DNA of 64,000 bases. Source: Alkalihalophilus pseudofirmus. Lineage in GTDB: Bacteria > Bacillota > Bacilli > Bacillales > Bacillaceae_D. A program made the position numbers and the translations under genes. The notes under the pieces were generated by a model. It saw nothing but the letters and a program-made list of their open reading frames with translations. It was not told where the DNA came from and made no database searches. The stretch lies in NCBI RefSeq assembly GCF_029094545.1, contig NZ_CP117835.1:724001-788000 (forward strand), in the 5' to 3' direction. Shown one piece after another: positions 41,129 to 50,218 of this stretch. Within the stretch, counting starts at the first letter, position 1. The number at the start of each line of letters is the position of its first letter.

Positions 41129-42225
41129 AAATGAGACTTGCCCGCCTTCTCTGGCAGTTTATCCGTCATAATGTGTTCTTAGCTCTTTTAATGACCATCT
41201 TTGCAGCTTTTTTGTTAACGTATCAAGAACCGAGAGGACTTCTTTTATTAATTGATCTCCGATTAATTGAAATTCCTCTTTTTGTCTGGCTGATAGCGAC
41301 GTTTTTACTTGTTGGCATCATAGCAGGCGTCATTCAAGCTCTGCCTTTAAAAAGGAGAATTGATGAAGTCGTGCATGGAGCCATGCGTTATGAGAGAGGT
41401 ACTTTTTCTCATCGACTCACAGAACAAGGAGCCGATGAGCTGACTGAGCTTGCAGTCCGGATGAACCGGATGGCTGCTCAAATTGAAGAGCAAATCGCTT
41501 CACTTCAAAGGCTTTCTACAGAAAGAGTTAAGATGCAGGATACCGTCAAGAAGGCTGCTGTCACAGAAGAGAGACAGCGTTTAGCAAGGGAGCTTCATGA
41601 TGCTGTGAGCCAGCAGTTATTTGCGATCTCCATGATGACTGCTGCGTTAAGGTCGAGTGATGAAAAACAGGAAGAACAGTTAGAAATGGTAGAAAAGATG
41701 GCGAACACCGCTCAAGCTGAGATGCGTGCACTATTGCTCCATTTACGTCCTGCTCACCTAGAAGGGAAAAGCTTAGAAGAGGGAGCGGGGCAGCTGTTTT
41801 TAGAATTAGAAAAAAAGCATGATGTAGAAGTAAGTTTCCTCGTTGATATTGATTCAGACCTGCCACAAGGGATAGAGGATCAAATGTATCGTTTGATTCA
41901 AGAAGCGATCTCAAATATTTTAAGACATTCGGAAGCTAATGCAGTTGAGTTCTTGTTAAAAGAAATGCCTCAAGAGATTATCATGAAAATCATCGACAAT
42001 GGAGTAGGATTTAAAGTAGATGATATTTCGCATGAATCATACGGACTTCAAACGATGAAAGAACGGATGAATGATATCGGAGGAGTATTGAATATTGTTT
42101 CCGTACCACTACAAGGAACACAGCTGGAAGTGAAAATTCCTATTGCATGGAAAGGTAAGGAGAAAGATGAACACAAGGGGGAGCGAAATGGGGAACAACC
42201 TGGTGAAAGTACTCTTAGTGGATGA
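41125..42225 (+). CDS. liaS: Envelope-stress sensor histidine kinase LiaS
   Basis: This 366-residue intramembrane-sensing kinase has two helices (about 10-33 and 49-72) separated by only about 15 residues. A HAMP domain follows, then HisKA_3 with phospho-accepting His158 (ERQRLARELHDAVSQQLFAISMM) and a C-terminal ATPase (RLIQEAISNILRHSEANAVEF; DNGVGFKVD; SYGLQTMKERMNDIGG). It works with LiaF and LiaR and responds to lipid-II-cycle antibiotics. It overlaps liaR by 38 bp. Confidence 0.95.
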   Translation: MKMRLARLLWQFIRHNVFLALLMTIFAAFLLTYQEPRGLLLLIDLRLIEIPLFVWLIATFLLVGIIAGVIQALPLKRRIDEVVHGAMRYERGTFSHRLTEQGADELTELAVRMNRMAAQIEEQIASLQRLSTERVKMQDTVKKAAVTEERQRLARELHDAVSQQLFAISMMTAALRSSDEKQEEQLEMVEKMANTAQAEMRALLLHLRPAHLEGKSLEEGAGQLFLELEKKHDVEVSFLVDIDSDLPQGIEDQMYRLIQEAISNILRHSEANAVEFLLKEMPQEIIMKIIDNGVGFKVDDISHESYGLQTMKERMNDIGGVLNIVSVPLQGTQLEVKIPIAWKGKEKDEHKGERNGEQPGESTLSG

Positions 42226-42832
42226 TCACGAAATGGTCCGTATGGGGATGTCTGCTTTTCTTCAAACACAGCCTGATATTGAAGTGATAGGTCAAGCTAG
42301 TAATGGACTAGAAGGAGTAGAGATGACCAAACGGCTCGAGCCAGATGTCATTGTGATGGATCTTGTGATGGAGAAAATGGATGGTATTGAAGCCACACGA
42401 ACCATCATGAAGGATAGGCCGCTCTGTAAAGTGATTGTTTTAACAAGTTTTATTGATGATGAGAAAGTCTATCCAGTAATTGAAGCAGGTGCGTTTAGCT
42501 ATTTACTCAAAACATCGTCGGCCAAAGAGATTGCTCAAGCGATCCGTCAAGCGGCGGATGGGGAACCTGTACTAGCAGCAAAAGTAACGAACAAGATGAT
42601 GAACCATATGAGGTCGCAAAAAGAAAAAGCGTTGCATGAACAATTAACCCCTCGTGAATTAGAAGTGTTAAAGCTGATAGGTGTGGGGCAGTCAAATCAA
42701 GAAATAGCTGAGAGTTTATTTATAGGAATCAAGACGGTCAAAACACATGTCAGTAATATTCTTCATAAATTAGCTCTTGAAGACCGTACTCAGATTGCCA
42801 TTTATGCTCATAGGCATGCCCTTGTAAAGTAA
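42188..42832 (+). CDS. liaR: Envelope-stress response regulator LiaR
   Basis: This 214-residue NarL-type regulator has the receiver with Asp58 (VIVMDLVMEKMDGIEATR) and a C-terminal LuxR helix-turn-helix (LTPRELEVLKLIGVGQSNQEIAESLFIGIKTVKTHVSNILHKLALEDRTQ). It activates liaI. The start is the ATG at 42188 after AAGGGGGAGCG. The upstream frame to 42143 overlaps liaS further and has no better site. Confidence 0.95.
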   Translation: MGNNLVKVLLVDDHEMVRMGMSAFLQTQPDIEVIGQASNGLEGVEMTKRLEPDVIVMDLVMEKMDGIEATRTIMKDRPLCKVIVLTSFIDDEKVYPVIEAGAFSYLLKTSSAKEIAQAIRQAADGEPVLAAKVTNKMMNHMRSQKEKALHEQLTPRELEVLKLIGVGQSNQEIAESLFIGIKTVKTHVSNILHKLALEDRTQIAIYAHRHALVK

Positions 42833-42834
42833 AC

Positions 42835-42868
42835 AAAAACGACACGAGCGTGTACTCGAGTCGTTTTT
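42835..42868. terminator. Bidirectional terminator between liaR and hmoB
   Basis: AAAAACGAC(A)CGAG pairs with CTCG(A)GTCGTTTTT around CGTGTA. Both strands carry a T-run. Confidence 0.93.
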
Positions 42869-42870
42869 GT

Positions 42871-43338
42871 TTAAATCGTATATTCTGTCACATATGAAGG
42901 CCGTGGGAAAATCGAGGAGCCAAGCCCTTCTTTTGTCCCGCGTTTTTTATGAGCGTGGTTATAGGCATTCGATTCCTGCCATTTCTTGAAGTAATCCTTA
43001 CTTTCCCAAACCGTCATCACAATGTAGGTGTCAGATGTTTCTGGTCTCAAAATTCGTATCGCTTTAAAGCCAGGCTCTTTCTCGACTAAACCAGCACGAT
43101 TTTGGAATCTTTCTTCAAACATTCCGCGCCCTTCTGCTGTAACAGGGATATTATTTAACACAACAAATCCCGCAGCAGGTATGCTTCCTGTTTCATTTAA
43201 AAGAGAATATACTTCACCAGATCCTGAATCCTCTCGTGTATCTTCAATGTAATATACGTTTTGTTGTGCGGATGTAAGTTGAATCGATGCAGCATCGTTG
43301 AATGGCACTTTTGATATAACCACTTTTCTCACACGCAT
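42871..43338 (-). CDS. hmoB: Heme-degrading monooxygenase HmoB
   Basis: This 155-residue antibiotic-biosynthesis-monooxygenase-fold protein contains FVVLNNIPVTAEGRGMFEERFQNRAGLVEKEPGFKAIRILRPETSDTYIVMTVWESKDYFKKWQESNAYNHAHKKRG and ends SIFPRPSYVTEY. This closely matches B. subtilis HmoB (YhgC), which opens haem to release iron. The ATG at 43338 has AGGAGG only 3 bp upstream; the GTG at 43332 is better spaced, so the start is uncertain by two codons. It lies beside pbpF and hemEHY as in B. subtilis, pairing haem breakdown with haem synthesis. Confidence 0.92.
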   Translation of the reverse strand: MRVRKVVISKVPFNDAASIQLTSAQQNVYYIEDTREDSGSGEVYSLLNETGSIPAAGFVVLNNIPVTAEGRGMFEERFQNRAGLVEKEPGFKAIRILRPETSDTYIVMTVWESKDYFKKWQESNAYNHAHKKRGTKEGLGSSIFPRPSYVTEYTI

Positions 43339-43550
43339 TTCCCTCCTAAGAATCATATTTGACTTATTCATATAAAATAGGTTTTGAAACATTCAGCTAG
43401 GTTTCTGCGTAGAAAGTATATCGCATTCACTCGAATATTGGCAAAAGAGATGATTACGATTAAAATAAAGGCAATCTCAGTTATAATAGAAGACTTGGAT
43501 TAGAGTGGCTGTTATAAATTGGGATATACTAGTAAAAAAGGAGGGATGGT

Positions 43551-45701
43551 ATGCTGCTTAAACGAATATCATTTGCCATAATTGTTGTTCTCTCAACTGT
43601 ATTGATAGGACTCGTAGGATATCTTGTTATTCTCTTAGCGGGTAACTTCGCTGTTGATAATGAGAAGCTGGTAATGAGTGCAACAACCTCTCTCGTCGAT
43701 GAAGAAGGCGAACTCTTAACGAAATTATATATTGAAAATAGAGAAATTGTATCAATTGATGATATACCAGACCATGTTGAACAAGCTTTCGTAGCGATTG
43801 AGGATGCAAGATTTTATGAACATCAAGGAATTGATTTTCGCGCGATAGGAAGAGCAGTATATAGAGATATTTTAGCAGGTGCTAAAGTTGAAGGTGGAAG
43901 TACAATCACTCAGCAGCTTGCGAAAAATGTCTTTTTATCAAATGAAAAAACATGGCTGAGAAAAACAAAAGAAGTCATGATTGCCATGAACCTTGAGCGG
44001 AAATACAGCAAAGATGAAATTCTTGAGATGTATTTAAATCGTATCTACTTTGGACATGGTGCATATGGAGTCCAAGCGGCATCTAAATTGTATTTTAATA
44101 AGCCTGTTAGTGAATTGACGGTTGATGAAGGGGCTCTTTTAGCAGGGCTTCCAAAAGCACCGAACAGCTACTCACCGATCTCAAACCCAGAGCGCAGTAA
44201 ACAACGACGTGATGTCGTGTTATCAGTCATGGAGCAAAGGGGCTATATCACAGCAGAGGAATCTGTTCGTTATAAAGGACGTACCATTGCAGTAGACCAT
44301 AATAAGATTACAGAAAATGAGGCTTTTCTAACCTATATTGATATGGTGTTAGAGGAGGCTGAGCGTAAATATCAATTATCGAGCCAAGAGGTGTTATCTG
44401 GCGGCTACAAAATTGTTGTACCAATGAATCAGAAGCTGCAGCAATCTGCGTTTGAACGCCTGCAAAATGATGATTATTTTCCTGATGGAAATGAAGGAGC
44501 AGAAGCAGCAGCCGTATTTATGGATGTAGAGACAGGCGGTGTTCTTGCGGCACAGGGCGGCAGGGAATATGTACGCCGCGGATTAAACCGAGTAGAATCA
44601 AAGCGCCAGCCTGGATCAGCGTTTAAGCCACTAGCTGTATTTGCACCAGCACTTGAAGAGGGAGATTATGGACCATACTCAATGCTTCGTGATGAACCGC
44701 TCACATACGGTGATTATTCTCCGCGCAACCTAAATGGGGAATACAGCGGGCAAATAACAATGTATGATGCGATTACGAACTCTACGAATGCGCCAGCCGT
44801 TTGGTTATTAAATGAGCTTGGTGTTAAAGAGTCTACTCGTTTTCTAGAACATTTAGGGTTAGATATCCCTGATAAAGGCTTATCGATTGCACTTGGCGGC
44901 TTAGAAGAGGGGGTTACCCCGCTTGAGATGGCTAAAGCGTACCGAGTATTTGCAGGGAATGGAAAGGTAGTCGACCCTTATTTCATCTCGGAAATCTATG
45001 ATCGTAATGGAGAACTTGTCGGGCGGGCAAATCAAACGGAAACGGAAGTCATCTCACCTCAAACTGCTTGGTACATGACGAGGATGCTGGAATCTGTCGT
45101 AAAAGAGGGTACAGCTAGAAGCGGGAATGTGGAAACACCTTTAGCAGGGAAAACAGGTACAACCACTTTCCCTGGGGTAGAAGGAGGAACGATGGATGCC
45201 TGGTTTGTCGGATACACTCCTACTGTAGTTGGCTCGGTGTGGATGGGATATGACACCACTACGACAGATCAATACTTACTAGGCGGCAGTTCCTATCCAA
45301 CAGTTATGATGAAGGATATTATAAATGATTTGGACGATCCGTTGAAAAATGTTGCCTTTAAAAAGCCAGATCAAGCAGAAGAGCTTCTGCCGCCAGTAAG
45401 GTTAGCCCAAGTAGAGGATTTATCGGCTAAACTGCAAATGGGCGGCGGCGGTCTGATGAGTGTAGAACTTGATTGGACAGGCTCTGATGATGAACGCGTG
45501 TATTATCATGTCTATGAGATTTATAAAGGAGAGCGTGAGAGGCTTGCGACAGTGAGAGGAAACAGCGAATACATTGTCAGCCGCTTTAATCCTTTTTCAA
45601 CTAAACAATATGAGGTCACTCCCGTAGATTCTGTGACGAATCAAGAAGGAGATCCATCGAACAGAGCGGAAGCTGAATTTAATTTTGGGTTTGGATTTTA
45701 A
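43551..45701 (+). CDS. pbpF: Class A penicillin-binding protein PbpF
   Basis: This 716-residue protein has one membrane anchor (about 5-30). The glycosyltransferase domain has catalytic Glu in AIEDARFYEHQGIDFRAI, then EGGSTITQQLAKN and RIYFGHGAYGVQAAS. The transpeptidase domain has SxxK as SAFKP in RQPGSAFKPLAVF, SxN in TNSTNAPAVW and KTG in LAGKTGTTTFPG. The C-terminus has a fibronectin-like segment (SVELDWTGSDDERVYYHVYEI...). It polymerises and crosslinks peptidoglycan; in B. subtilis PbpF is forespore-expressed. Upstream of hemEHY, as in that species. Confidence 0.95.
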   Translation: MLLKRISFAIIVVLSTVLIGLVGYLVILLAGNFAVDNEKLVMSATTSLVDEEGELLTKLYIENREIVSIDDIPDHVEQAFVAIEDARFYEHQGIDFRAIGRAVYRDILAGAKVEGGSTITQQLAKNVFLSNEKTWLRKTKEVMIAMNLERKYSKDEILEMYLNRIYFGHGAYGVQAASKLYFNKPVSELTVDEGALLAGLPKAPNSYSPISNPERSKQRRDVVLSVMEQRGYITAEESVRYKGRTIAVDHNKITENEAFLTYIDMVLEEAERKYQLSSQEVLSGGYKIVVPMNQKLQQSAFERLQNDDYFPDGNEGAEAAAVFMDVETGGVLAAQGGREYVRRGLNRVESKRQPGSAFKPLAVFAPALEEGDYGPYSMLRDEPLTYGDYSPRNLNGEYSGQITMYDAITNSTNAPAVWLLNELGVKESTRFLEHLGLDIPDKGLSIALGGLEEGVTPLEMAKAYRVFAGNGKVVDPYFISEIYDRNGELVGRANQTETEVISPQTAWYMTRMLESVVKEGTARSGNVETPLAGKTGTTTFPGVEGGTMDAWFVGYTPTVVGSVWMGYDTTTTDQYLLGGSSYPTVMMKDIINDLDDPLKNVAFKKPDQAEELLPPVRLAQVEDLSAKLQMGGGGLMSVELDWTGSDDERVYYHVYEIYKGERERLATVRGNSEYIVSRFNPFSTKQYEVTPVDSVTNQEGDPSNRAEAEFNFGFGF

Positions 45702-45717
45702 TGTGAATTAGAACGCT

Positions 45718-45753
45718 AAAAAAGAATGGCTGATCTTTAGGCCATTCTTTTTT
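45718..45753 (+). terminator. Terminator of pbpF
   Basis: AAAAAGAATGGC pairs with GCCATTCTTTTTT around TGATCTTTAG, 17 bp after the stop. Confidence 0.93.
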
Positions 45754-45945
45754 CATGAAAATGCTTGAAACAGGCAAGCAAATAGCATCATTTAGACAAA
45801 AACATTCATCAATTTTATGACAGTTTCAAAGGATGGCTATACACTGCGTTGTATGGTCATTATAGTAAAAGAGGTAGAAAACATGATTTTTTGTACGGAT
45901 TCGATTAAACTAATACATAGTGAACTTTGAGAAAGGTGTGGCAAG

Positions 45946-46989
45946 ATGACTCAACCAACATTTAACGATACGTTTTTAAAAGCCTGTAGAGGAGAGGCGC
46001 ACGACCATGTACCTGTATGGTATATGAGACAAGCAGGGCGCTCGCAGCCAGAGTACCGTAAAATTAAAGAAAAATATTCTCTTTTTGAAATTACTCATCA
46101 GCCAGAGTTATGTGCTTATGTTACTAAACTCCCAGTTGATCAATATAACAACGATGCGGCGATTTTATATAAAGACATTATGACTCCGCTTCCTGCAATC
46201 GGAGTAGATGTGGAAATTAAATCTGGCATTGGTCCGGTTATTGATAATCCGATTCGCTCAAAAGGCGACGTTGAAAAGTTAGGCATGATTAATCCAGAAG
46301 AGGATGTACCTTATGTACTTGATACGATTAAGCTTCTTCGTGAGCAATTAACCGTGCCGTTAATCAGTTTTGGAGGGGCGCCGTTTACGCTTGCGAGCTA
46401 TATGATCGAAGGCGGTCCATCAAAGAATTACAATAAGACAAAAGCATTTATGTATGCAGAGCCCGAGGCTTGGCATATGTTAATGGACAAGCTTGGTGAT
46501 GTCACAATCACGTATGTGAAATCACAAATTGCAGCGGGTGCACAAGCAATCCAGATTTTCGATTCATGGGTGGGAGCTCTAAATGTTGCTGACTACCGTG
46601 CATTCGTCAAACCTGTGATGACCCGTATTTTCACAGAACTAAGAAAAGAAAATGTTCCTTTAATTATGTTCGGTGTAGGTGCAAGCCACTTAGCAAATGA
46701 ATGGAATGACCTGCCGCTAGATGTTGTAGGACTTGATTGGCGCTTATCTGTTAATGAAGCTCGTGAGCGCGGCATCCAAAAAACGGTTCAAGGAAATTTA
46801 GATCCAGCGATTCTTCTTGCTCCTTGGAATGTAATTGAAGAGCGTGCGAAAGCGATTCTTGACCAAGGTATGCAGTCTGATAACTTTATCTTTAACCTAG
46901 GACACGGTGTATTTCCTGAGGTTAATCCTGATACATTAAGACGCTTAACAGCATTTGTTCATGAATATTCAGCAAAACATTCAAGATAA
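45946..46989 (+). CDS. hemE: Uroporphyrinogen decarboxylase
   Basis: This 347-residue TIM-barrel enzyme decarboxylates uroporphyrinogen III to coproporphyrinogen III. It has [17 protein letters not shown], the N-terminal signature, at about residues 23-39, followed by the catalytic Asp region ([17 protein letters not shown]), [17 protein letters not shown] and [15 protein letters not shown]. The start is the ATG at 45946 after GAAAGGTG. It is first of the hemEHY cluster, with 25 bp to hemH. Confidence 0.97.
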   Translation: MTQPTFNDTFLKACRGEAHDHVPVWYMRQAGRSQPEYRKIKEKYSLFEITHQPELCAYVTKLPVDQYNNDAAILYKDIMTPLPAIGVDVEIKSGIGPVIDNPIRSKGDVEKLGMINPEEDVPYVLDTIKLLREQLTVPLISFGGAPFTLASYMIEGGPSKNYNKTKAFMYAEPEAWHMLMDKLGDVTITYVKSQIAAGAQAIQIFDSWVGALNVADYRAFVKPVMTRIFTELRKENVPLIMFGVGASHLANEWNDLPLDVVGLDWRLSVNEARERGIQKTVQGNLDPAILLAPWNVIEERAKAILDQGMQSDNFIFNLGHGVFPEVNPDTLRRLTAFVHEYSAKHSR

Positions 46990-47014
46990 CATTCATTTTA
47001 AGGAGTGAAAACGA

Positions 47015-47947
47015 GTGTCTAAAAAGAAATATGGATTACTTGTCATGGCATATGGAACACCAAGAAGCAAAGAGGAAATTGAACCTTATTATACACATAT
47101 CCGCCGCGGCCGTAAGCCGTCTGAAGAGGCGTTAACTGATTTAACTGAGCGTTATGAGGCAATTGGCGGAATCAGTCCTCTGGCTAAAATTACTGAAGAT
47201 CAAGCTTACGGTCTTGAACGTTATTTAAACGAGCAATATGAAGATTATGAATTTAAAGCTTATCTTGGCCTGAAGCATATTGATCCATTTGTAGAAGATG
47301 CTGTACAGCAAATGAAAGAGGATGGCATTGAGGAAGCAGTAAGCATCGTGCTTGCTCCTCACTTCTCAACCTTCAGCGTAAAATCCTATAACGGACGTGC
47401 GAAAGAAGAGGCAGAGAAAATCGGCGGTCCTGTGATTCACAGTATTGAAAGCTGGTATGACGAGCCGAAATTTATTCAATATTGGGCGGATCAAGTAAAG
47501 CAAACGATGGAGAAGATTGAGGATAAAGAAAAAGCCTGTGTGATCTTTTCTGCTCACAGCTTGCCTGAGCGGATCATTGCAATGGGAGATCCTTATCCAG
47601 AGCAATTACAAGAAACAGCTGATTTAATTGCTAAAGAAGCTGGAATTAAAAATTATACAATCGGCTGGCAAAGTGAAGGGAATACTCCTGATCCGTGGAT
47701 TGGCCCTGATGTTCAAGATCTTACTCGTGACTTGTACAATGAACATGGATACACGTCAATGGTTTATTGCCCAGTAGGATTCGTTGCTGACCACCTTGAA
47801 GTTCTTTATGATAATGATGTCGAATGTAAGGTAGTTACCGATGAGCTTGGTATTGATTATTTCCGTCCGGAAATGCCTAATGCAAAAGACGAATTCCTTG
47901 ATTGCCTAGCAACAGTGGTCTCTAATAAGCTTAAAGAGAAAGAGTGA
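47015..47947 (+). CDS. hemH: Ferrochelatase (coproporphyrin type)
   Basis: This 310-residue enzyme inserts iron into coproporphyrin III in the Firmicutes pathway. Signatures are [28 protein letters not shown], the His of [10 protein letters not shown] (metal site), and [16 protein letters not shown] with the catalytic Glu region [19 protein letters not shown]. The start is the GTG at 47015 after AAGGAGTG. It is 7 bp upstream of hemY. Confidence 0.96.
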   Translation: MSKKKYGLLVMAYGTPRSKEEIEPYYTHIRRGRKPSEEALTDLTERYEAIGGISPLAKITEDQAYGLERYLNEQYEDYEFKAYLGLKHIDPFVEDAVQQMKEDGIEEAVSIVLAPHFSTFSVKSYNGRAKEEAEKIGGPVIHSIESWYDEPKFIQYWADQVKQTMEKIEDKEKACVIFSAHSLPERIIAMGDPYPEQLQETADLIAKEAGIKNYTIGWQSEGNTPDPWIGPDVQDLTRDLYNEHGYTSMVYCPVGFVADHLEVLYDNDVECKVVTDELGIDYFRPEMPNAKDEFLDCLATVVSNKLKEKE

Positions 47948-47954
47948 GCGTCTT

Positions 47955-49358
47955 ATGGAAAGTAAGAAGCGAGTAGCGATTATTGGCGGTGGAATGACAG
48001 GTCTTGCAGCCGCGTTTAAGTTAGAGCAAGCTAAGTCACATGAGGATATTCATTATGATCTATTTGAAAAAAACGATCGGTTAGGTGGAAAGATTCAAAC
48101 GATTGTACGTGATGGATTTGTCATTGAGAGAGGACCCGATTCTTTTTTAGCAAGAAAGCAAAGCATGTCACGTCTTGCTAAAGAAGTGGGCCTAGAAGGA
48201 GAACTGCTATCTAATGATACGGGTCAAGCTTACATTTTAAAAGATGATACGCTTTATCCAATGCCAAGCGGTGCTGTGATGGGGATCCCGACAGAGCTTA
48301 AACCATTTGCGACGACGAAATTATTTTCGCCGTTAGGGAAACTGCGGGCACTCGGGGATTTCTTTATTCCGCCTGTAGTGGGTCGTGATGAAGACGTGTC
48401 TCTTGGTCACTTCTTTAGAGCGAGACTTGGAAACCAAGTGGTTGATGATTTGATCGAACCGCTCTTATCAGGCATTTATGCAGGAGATTTAGATAAACTC
48501 AGCTTAAAAGCAACGTTCCCTCATTTTCAACAGCTTGAATCAAAGCATGGCAGCCTGATCAAAGGCTTGCAAGCGACACGGGGCAAGCAGACTCAAGTGA
48601 AGGATTCAACAGGTAAGAAAAAAGGGATGTTCTTAACGTTCGAAAGAGGGCTTGAATCATTTGTTGAAGCCATTGCAGCAAGACTTGATCAAAACTCTGT
48701 TCATACCGGGGTTCAGATTGACAACATTCAAAAAGATGCAGATGTATTTAGGTTGTCTTTTGATGATGGCACCATAAAAGAGTATGATCAAGTGATTATT
48801 ACTACGCCTCCTCATGTTACAGCTAAAATGCTTGGTGCTTATGATTATTTTAAGTATTTTAAAGAATTAGAGTCGAGCACTGTAGCAACGGTGGCATTAG
48901 GGTTTCATAAGTCTGCTGTCGATAATCCGTATGAAGGTACAGGATTTGTGGTATCTAAGAAGAGTTCTTTTGATATTACTGCTTGTACATGGACACACAA
49001 AAAGTGGCGTCATTCCACACCTAAAGGGCATGCATTACTCCGAAGCTATGTTGGGCGTGCCGGAGATTCAGACATTGTGTATAAAACGGATGAAGAAATT
49101 GTAGCGGCTGTCATGAAAGACTTAAAACAAATTATGGATATAACAGGTGAGCCGCTATTTTATGAAGTAACTCGCTGGAAGCAATCAATGCCGCAATATG
49201 CTGTCGGCCATACGTATAAGGTTGCTAAAATGAGAGAAGATATCGCGCGCCACCTCCCAGGGCTTCATATAGCCGGAGCAGGGTTAGATGGTGTTGGCTT
49301 GCCAGATTGTATTGATCAAGGAGAAAGAGCTGCAGAGCGCATTTTGCAATCGATATAA
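47955..49358 (+). CDS. hemY: Coproporphyrinogen III oxidase (HemY type)
   Basis: This 467-residue FAD enzyme has the dinucleotide-binding motif VAIIGGGMTGLAAAFKLEQ at the N-terminus, then FEKNDRLGGKIQTIVRDGFVIERGPDSFLARK and the C-terminal FAD motif LHIAGAGLDGVGLPDCIDQGERAAERIL. In Gram-positive bacteria it oxidises coproporphyrinogen to coproporphyrin ahead of HemH. It is the last gene of the cluster, followed by a strong terminator. Confidence 0.96.
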   Translation: MESKKRVAIIGGGMTGLAAAFKLEQAKSHEDIHYDLFEKNDRLGGKIQTIVRDGFVIERGPDSFLARKQSMSRLAKEVGLEGELLSNDTGQAYILKDDTLYPMPSGAVMGIPTELKPFATTKLFSPLGKLRALGDFFIPPVVGRDEDVSLGHFFRARLGNQVVDDLIEPLLSGIYAGDLDKLSLKATFPHFQQLESKHGSLIKGLQATRGKQTQVKDSTGKKKGMFLTFERGLESFVEAIAARLDQNSVHTGVQIDNIQKDADVFRLSFDDGTIKEYDQVIITTPPHVTAKMLGAYDYFKYFKELESSTVATVALGFHKSAVDNPYEGTGFVVSKKSSFDITACTWTHKKWRHSTPKGHALLRSYVGRAGDSDIVYKTDEEIVAAVMKDLKQIMDITGEPLFYEVTRWKQSMPQYAVGHTYKVAKMREDIARHLPGLHIAGAGLDGVGLPDCIDQGERAAERILQSI

Positions 49359-49367
49359 GTATTAAAA

Positions 49368-49397
49368 CAGGAGGAGCCGCAGGGCTCCTCCTATTTA
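49368..49397. terminator. Bidirectional terminator between hemY and the YrzI gene
   Basis: AGGAGGAGCC and GGGCTCCTCCT form a 10-11-bp GC-rich stem with a short GCA loop. T-rich tracts lie on both sides. Confidence 0.9.
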
Positions 49398-49538
49398 TTA
49401 CATCCAATGTTGAAAACGTGCTAGACGTTGTTGGATCTGATCTTCATATTTTTGCTGTTCCACTAAACGCTCAAGCTCTTTACCAGAATAATTGCGTTTT
49501 TTTATAGTGATTGTAAAAAAGATAAATGATAGTGTCAT
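49398..49538 (-). CDS. YrzI-family small protein (46 aa), copy 1
   Basis: The gene encodes 46 residues: a hydrophobic start MTLSFIFFTITIKKR and an amphipathic charged remainder (KELERLVEQQKYEDQIQQRLARFQHWM). The pattern MTxxxxFxTxTIxxR/K is that of the YrzI family of Bacillaceae spore-associated micro-proteins. GGAGGCGG lies 5 bp before the ATG. A paralogue lies at 49681-49815 on the same strand. Confidence 0.8.
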   Translation of the reverse strand: MTLSFIFFTITIKKRNYSGKELERLVEQQKYEDQIQQRLARFQHWM

Positions 49539-49572
49539 ACTAAACCGCCTCCGAATATAGTTAAATTGTTAT

Positions 49573-49650
49573 TCAGGTGAGGCCTTTCACCTGCTCATAC
49601 CATGATAAAAACGTGCTGCCATTTCCTTCGTTTCTGCCTTCAATCATCAT
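49573..49650 (-). CDS. Micro-ORF (25 aa) between two YrzI genes
   Basis: The frame encodes MMIEGRNEGNGSTF and on (25 residues), ending just before copy 1 of the YrzI genes. AAAGGAGG lies 8 bp before the ATG at 49650; another ATG at 49656 is only 2 bp from it. The strong ribosome-binding site and the position between two same-strand spore micro-genes argue for translation. No family is recognised, and chance cannot be excluded. Confidence 0.45.
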   Translation of the reverse strand: MMIEGRNEGNGSTFLSWYEQVKGLT

Positions 49651-49680
49651 CTTCATAACCTCCTTTTATTTTGTGGTTTT

Positions 49681-49815
49681 TTACATATAAAGTTTGTTAA
49701 TGAGCTGTTCATGCTTTTCTTCATGCTGCTGCTGCCGTACTACTTTTTCTAATTGCTTCCCGTCTAGTTTCTTGTTTTGAATGGTGACTGTTAAAAATAA
49801 TATGGAAAATGTCAT
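49681..49815 (-). CDS. YrzI-family small protein (44 aa), copy 2
   Basis: The gene encodes 44 residues: MTFSILFLTVTIQNKK followed by an amphipathic helix rich in Gln, Glu, His and Lys (EKVVRQQQHEEKHEQLINKLYM). The N-terminus fits YrzI even better than copy 1. AGAGGAGGTGG precedes the ATG. Upstream on the minus strand CATATAATA (49843-49851) fits the sigma-K -10 pattern CATANNNTA, though no -35 AC at ideal spacing is clear. Confidence 0.82.
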   Translation of the reverse strand: MTFSILFLTVTIQNKKLDGKQLEKVVRQQQHEEKHEQLINKLYM

Positions 49816-49908
49816 GACTATCCACCTCCTCTCTCAAAGGGTTATTATATGAGTACATAGCAAGCTATGGTGACCCCTGTGGTAAAAAATGGGTGTGAAA
49901 ATGAGCGC

Positions 49909-49939
49909 AAAAAAGCCACAGGTAGTGAGTCCTGTGGCT
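49909..49939 (-). terminator. Distal of two tandem terminators after the 32-aa micro-ORF
   Basis: On the minus strand AGCCACAGG and CCTGTGGCT form a perfect 9-bp stem (8-base loop), followed by TTTTTTG. Confidence 0.9.
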
Positions 49940-49950
49940 GAATGAAGATA

Positions 49951-49984
49951 AAAAAGCCACAGGTCTATGACACCTGCAGCTTTT
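49951..49984 (-). terminator. Proximal of two tandem terminators after the 32-aa micro-ORF
   Basis: On the minus strand GCTGCAGGT pairs with ACCTGTGGC (two mismatches in the middle), followed by TTTTTTATC, 25 bp after the micro-ORF stop. Confidence 0.8.
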
Positions 49985-50008
49985 AGCTCAATATGTATAG
50001 AACGTAAA

Positions 50009-50107
50009 TTAAAACGAACTAGCCATTTTGAGTGAGGCAGCAGGTTGTGAACATGATGTAGGTAAATCGCAGCGATCCGTTAAACTAACTGGTAATAAGT
50101 TCATCAT
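50009..50107 (-). CDS. Unrecognised 32-aa micro-protein gene with its own promoter
   Basis: The frame encodes 32 residues beginning MMNLLPVSLTDRCDLPTSC. AAAGGAGG lies 9 bp before the ATG. A sigma-A-type promoter lies upstream (50150-50178) and two tandem terminators lie downstream, so the short transcript (about 50143 to 49910) is a complete unit. The peptide has two Cys, four Leu, no membrane helix and little charge. It could be a micro-protein, the leader of an attenuated unit (the YrzI genes follow beyond the terminators), or the coding part of a dual-function RNA. I know no family. Confidence 0.6.
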   Translation of the reverse strand: MMNLLPVSLTDRCDLPTSCSQPAASLKMASSF

Positions 50108-50149
50108 TTTGTTCAGCCTCCTTTTCACTCAAATTTGTTTACATATGGA

Positions 50150-50178
50150 ATTATATACAGGAAAGTGGAATTTGTAAA
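50150..50178 (-). promoter_or_regulatory. Sigma-A promoter of the 32-aa micro-ORF
   Basis: On the minus strand TTTACA (50173-50178), a 17-bp spacer and TATAAT (50150-50155). Only one -35 base departs from consensus. It lies 42 bp upstream of the micro-ORF start. Confidence 0.75.
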
Positions 50179-50218
50179 CGGGAATTATGAAATTTGTTTG
50201 TCTTTTTGTAGTTGGGGG

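Noticed and set aside
43627-43809. 60-codon minus-strand ORF inside pbpF
   Set aside because: Shadow of the pbpF glycosyltransferase region, which has a complete family-consistent translation on the plus strand.
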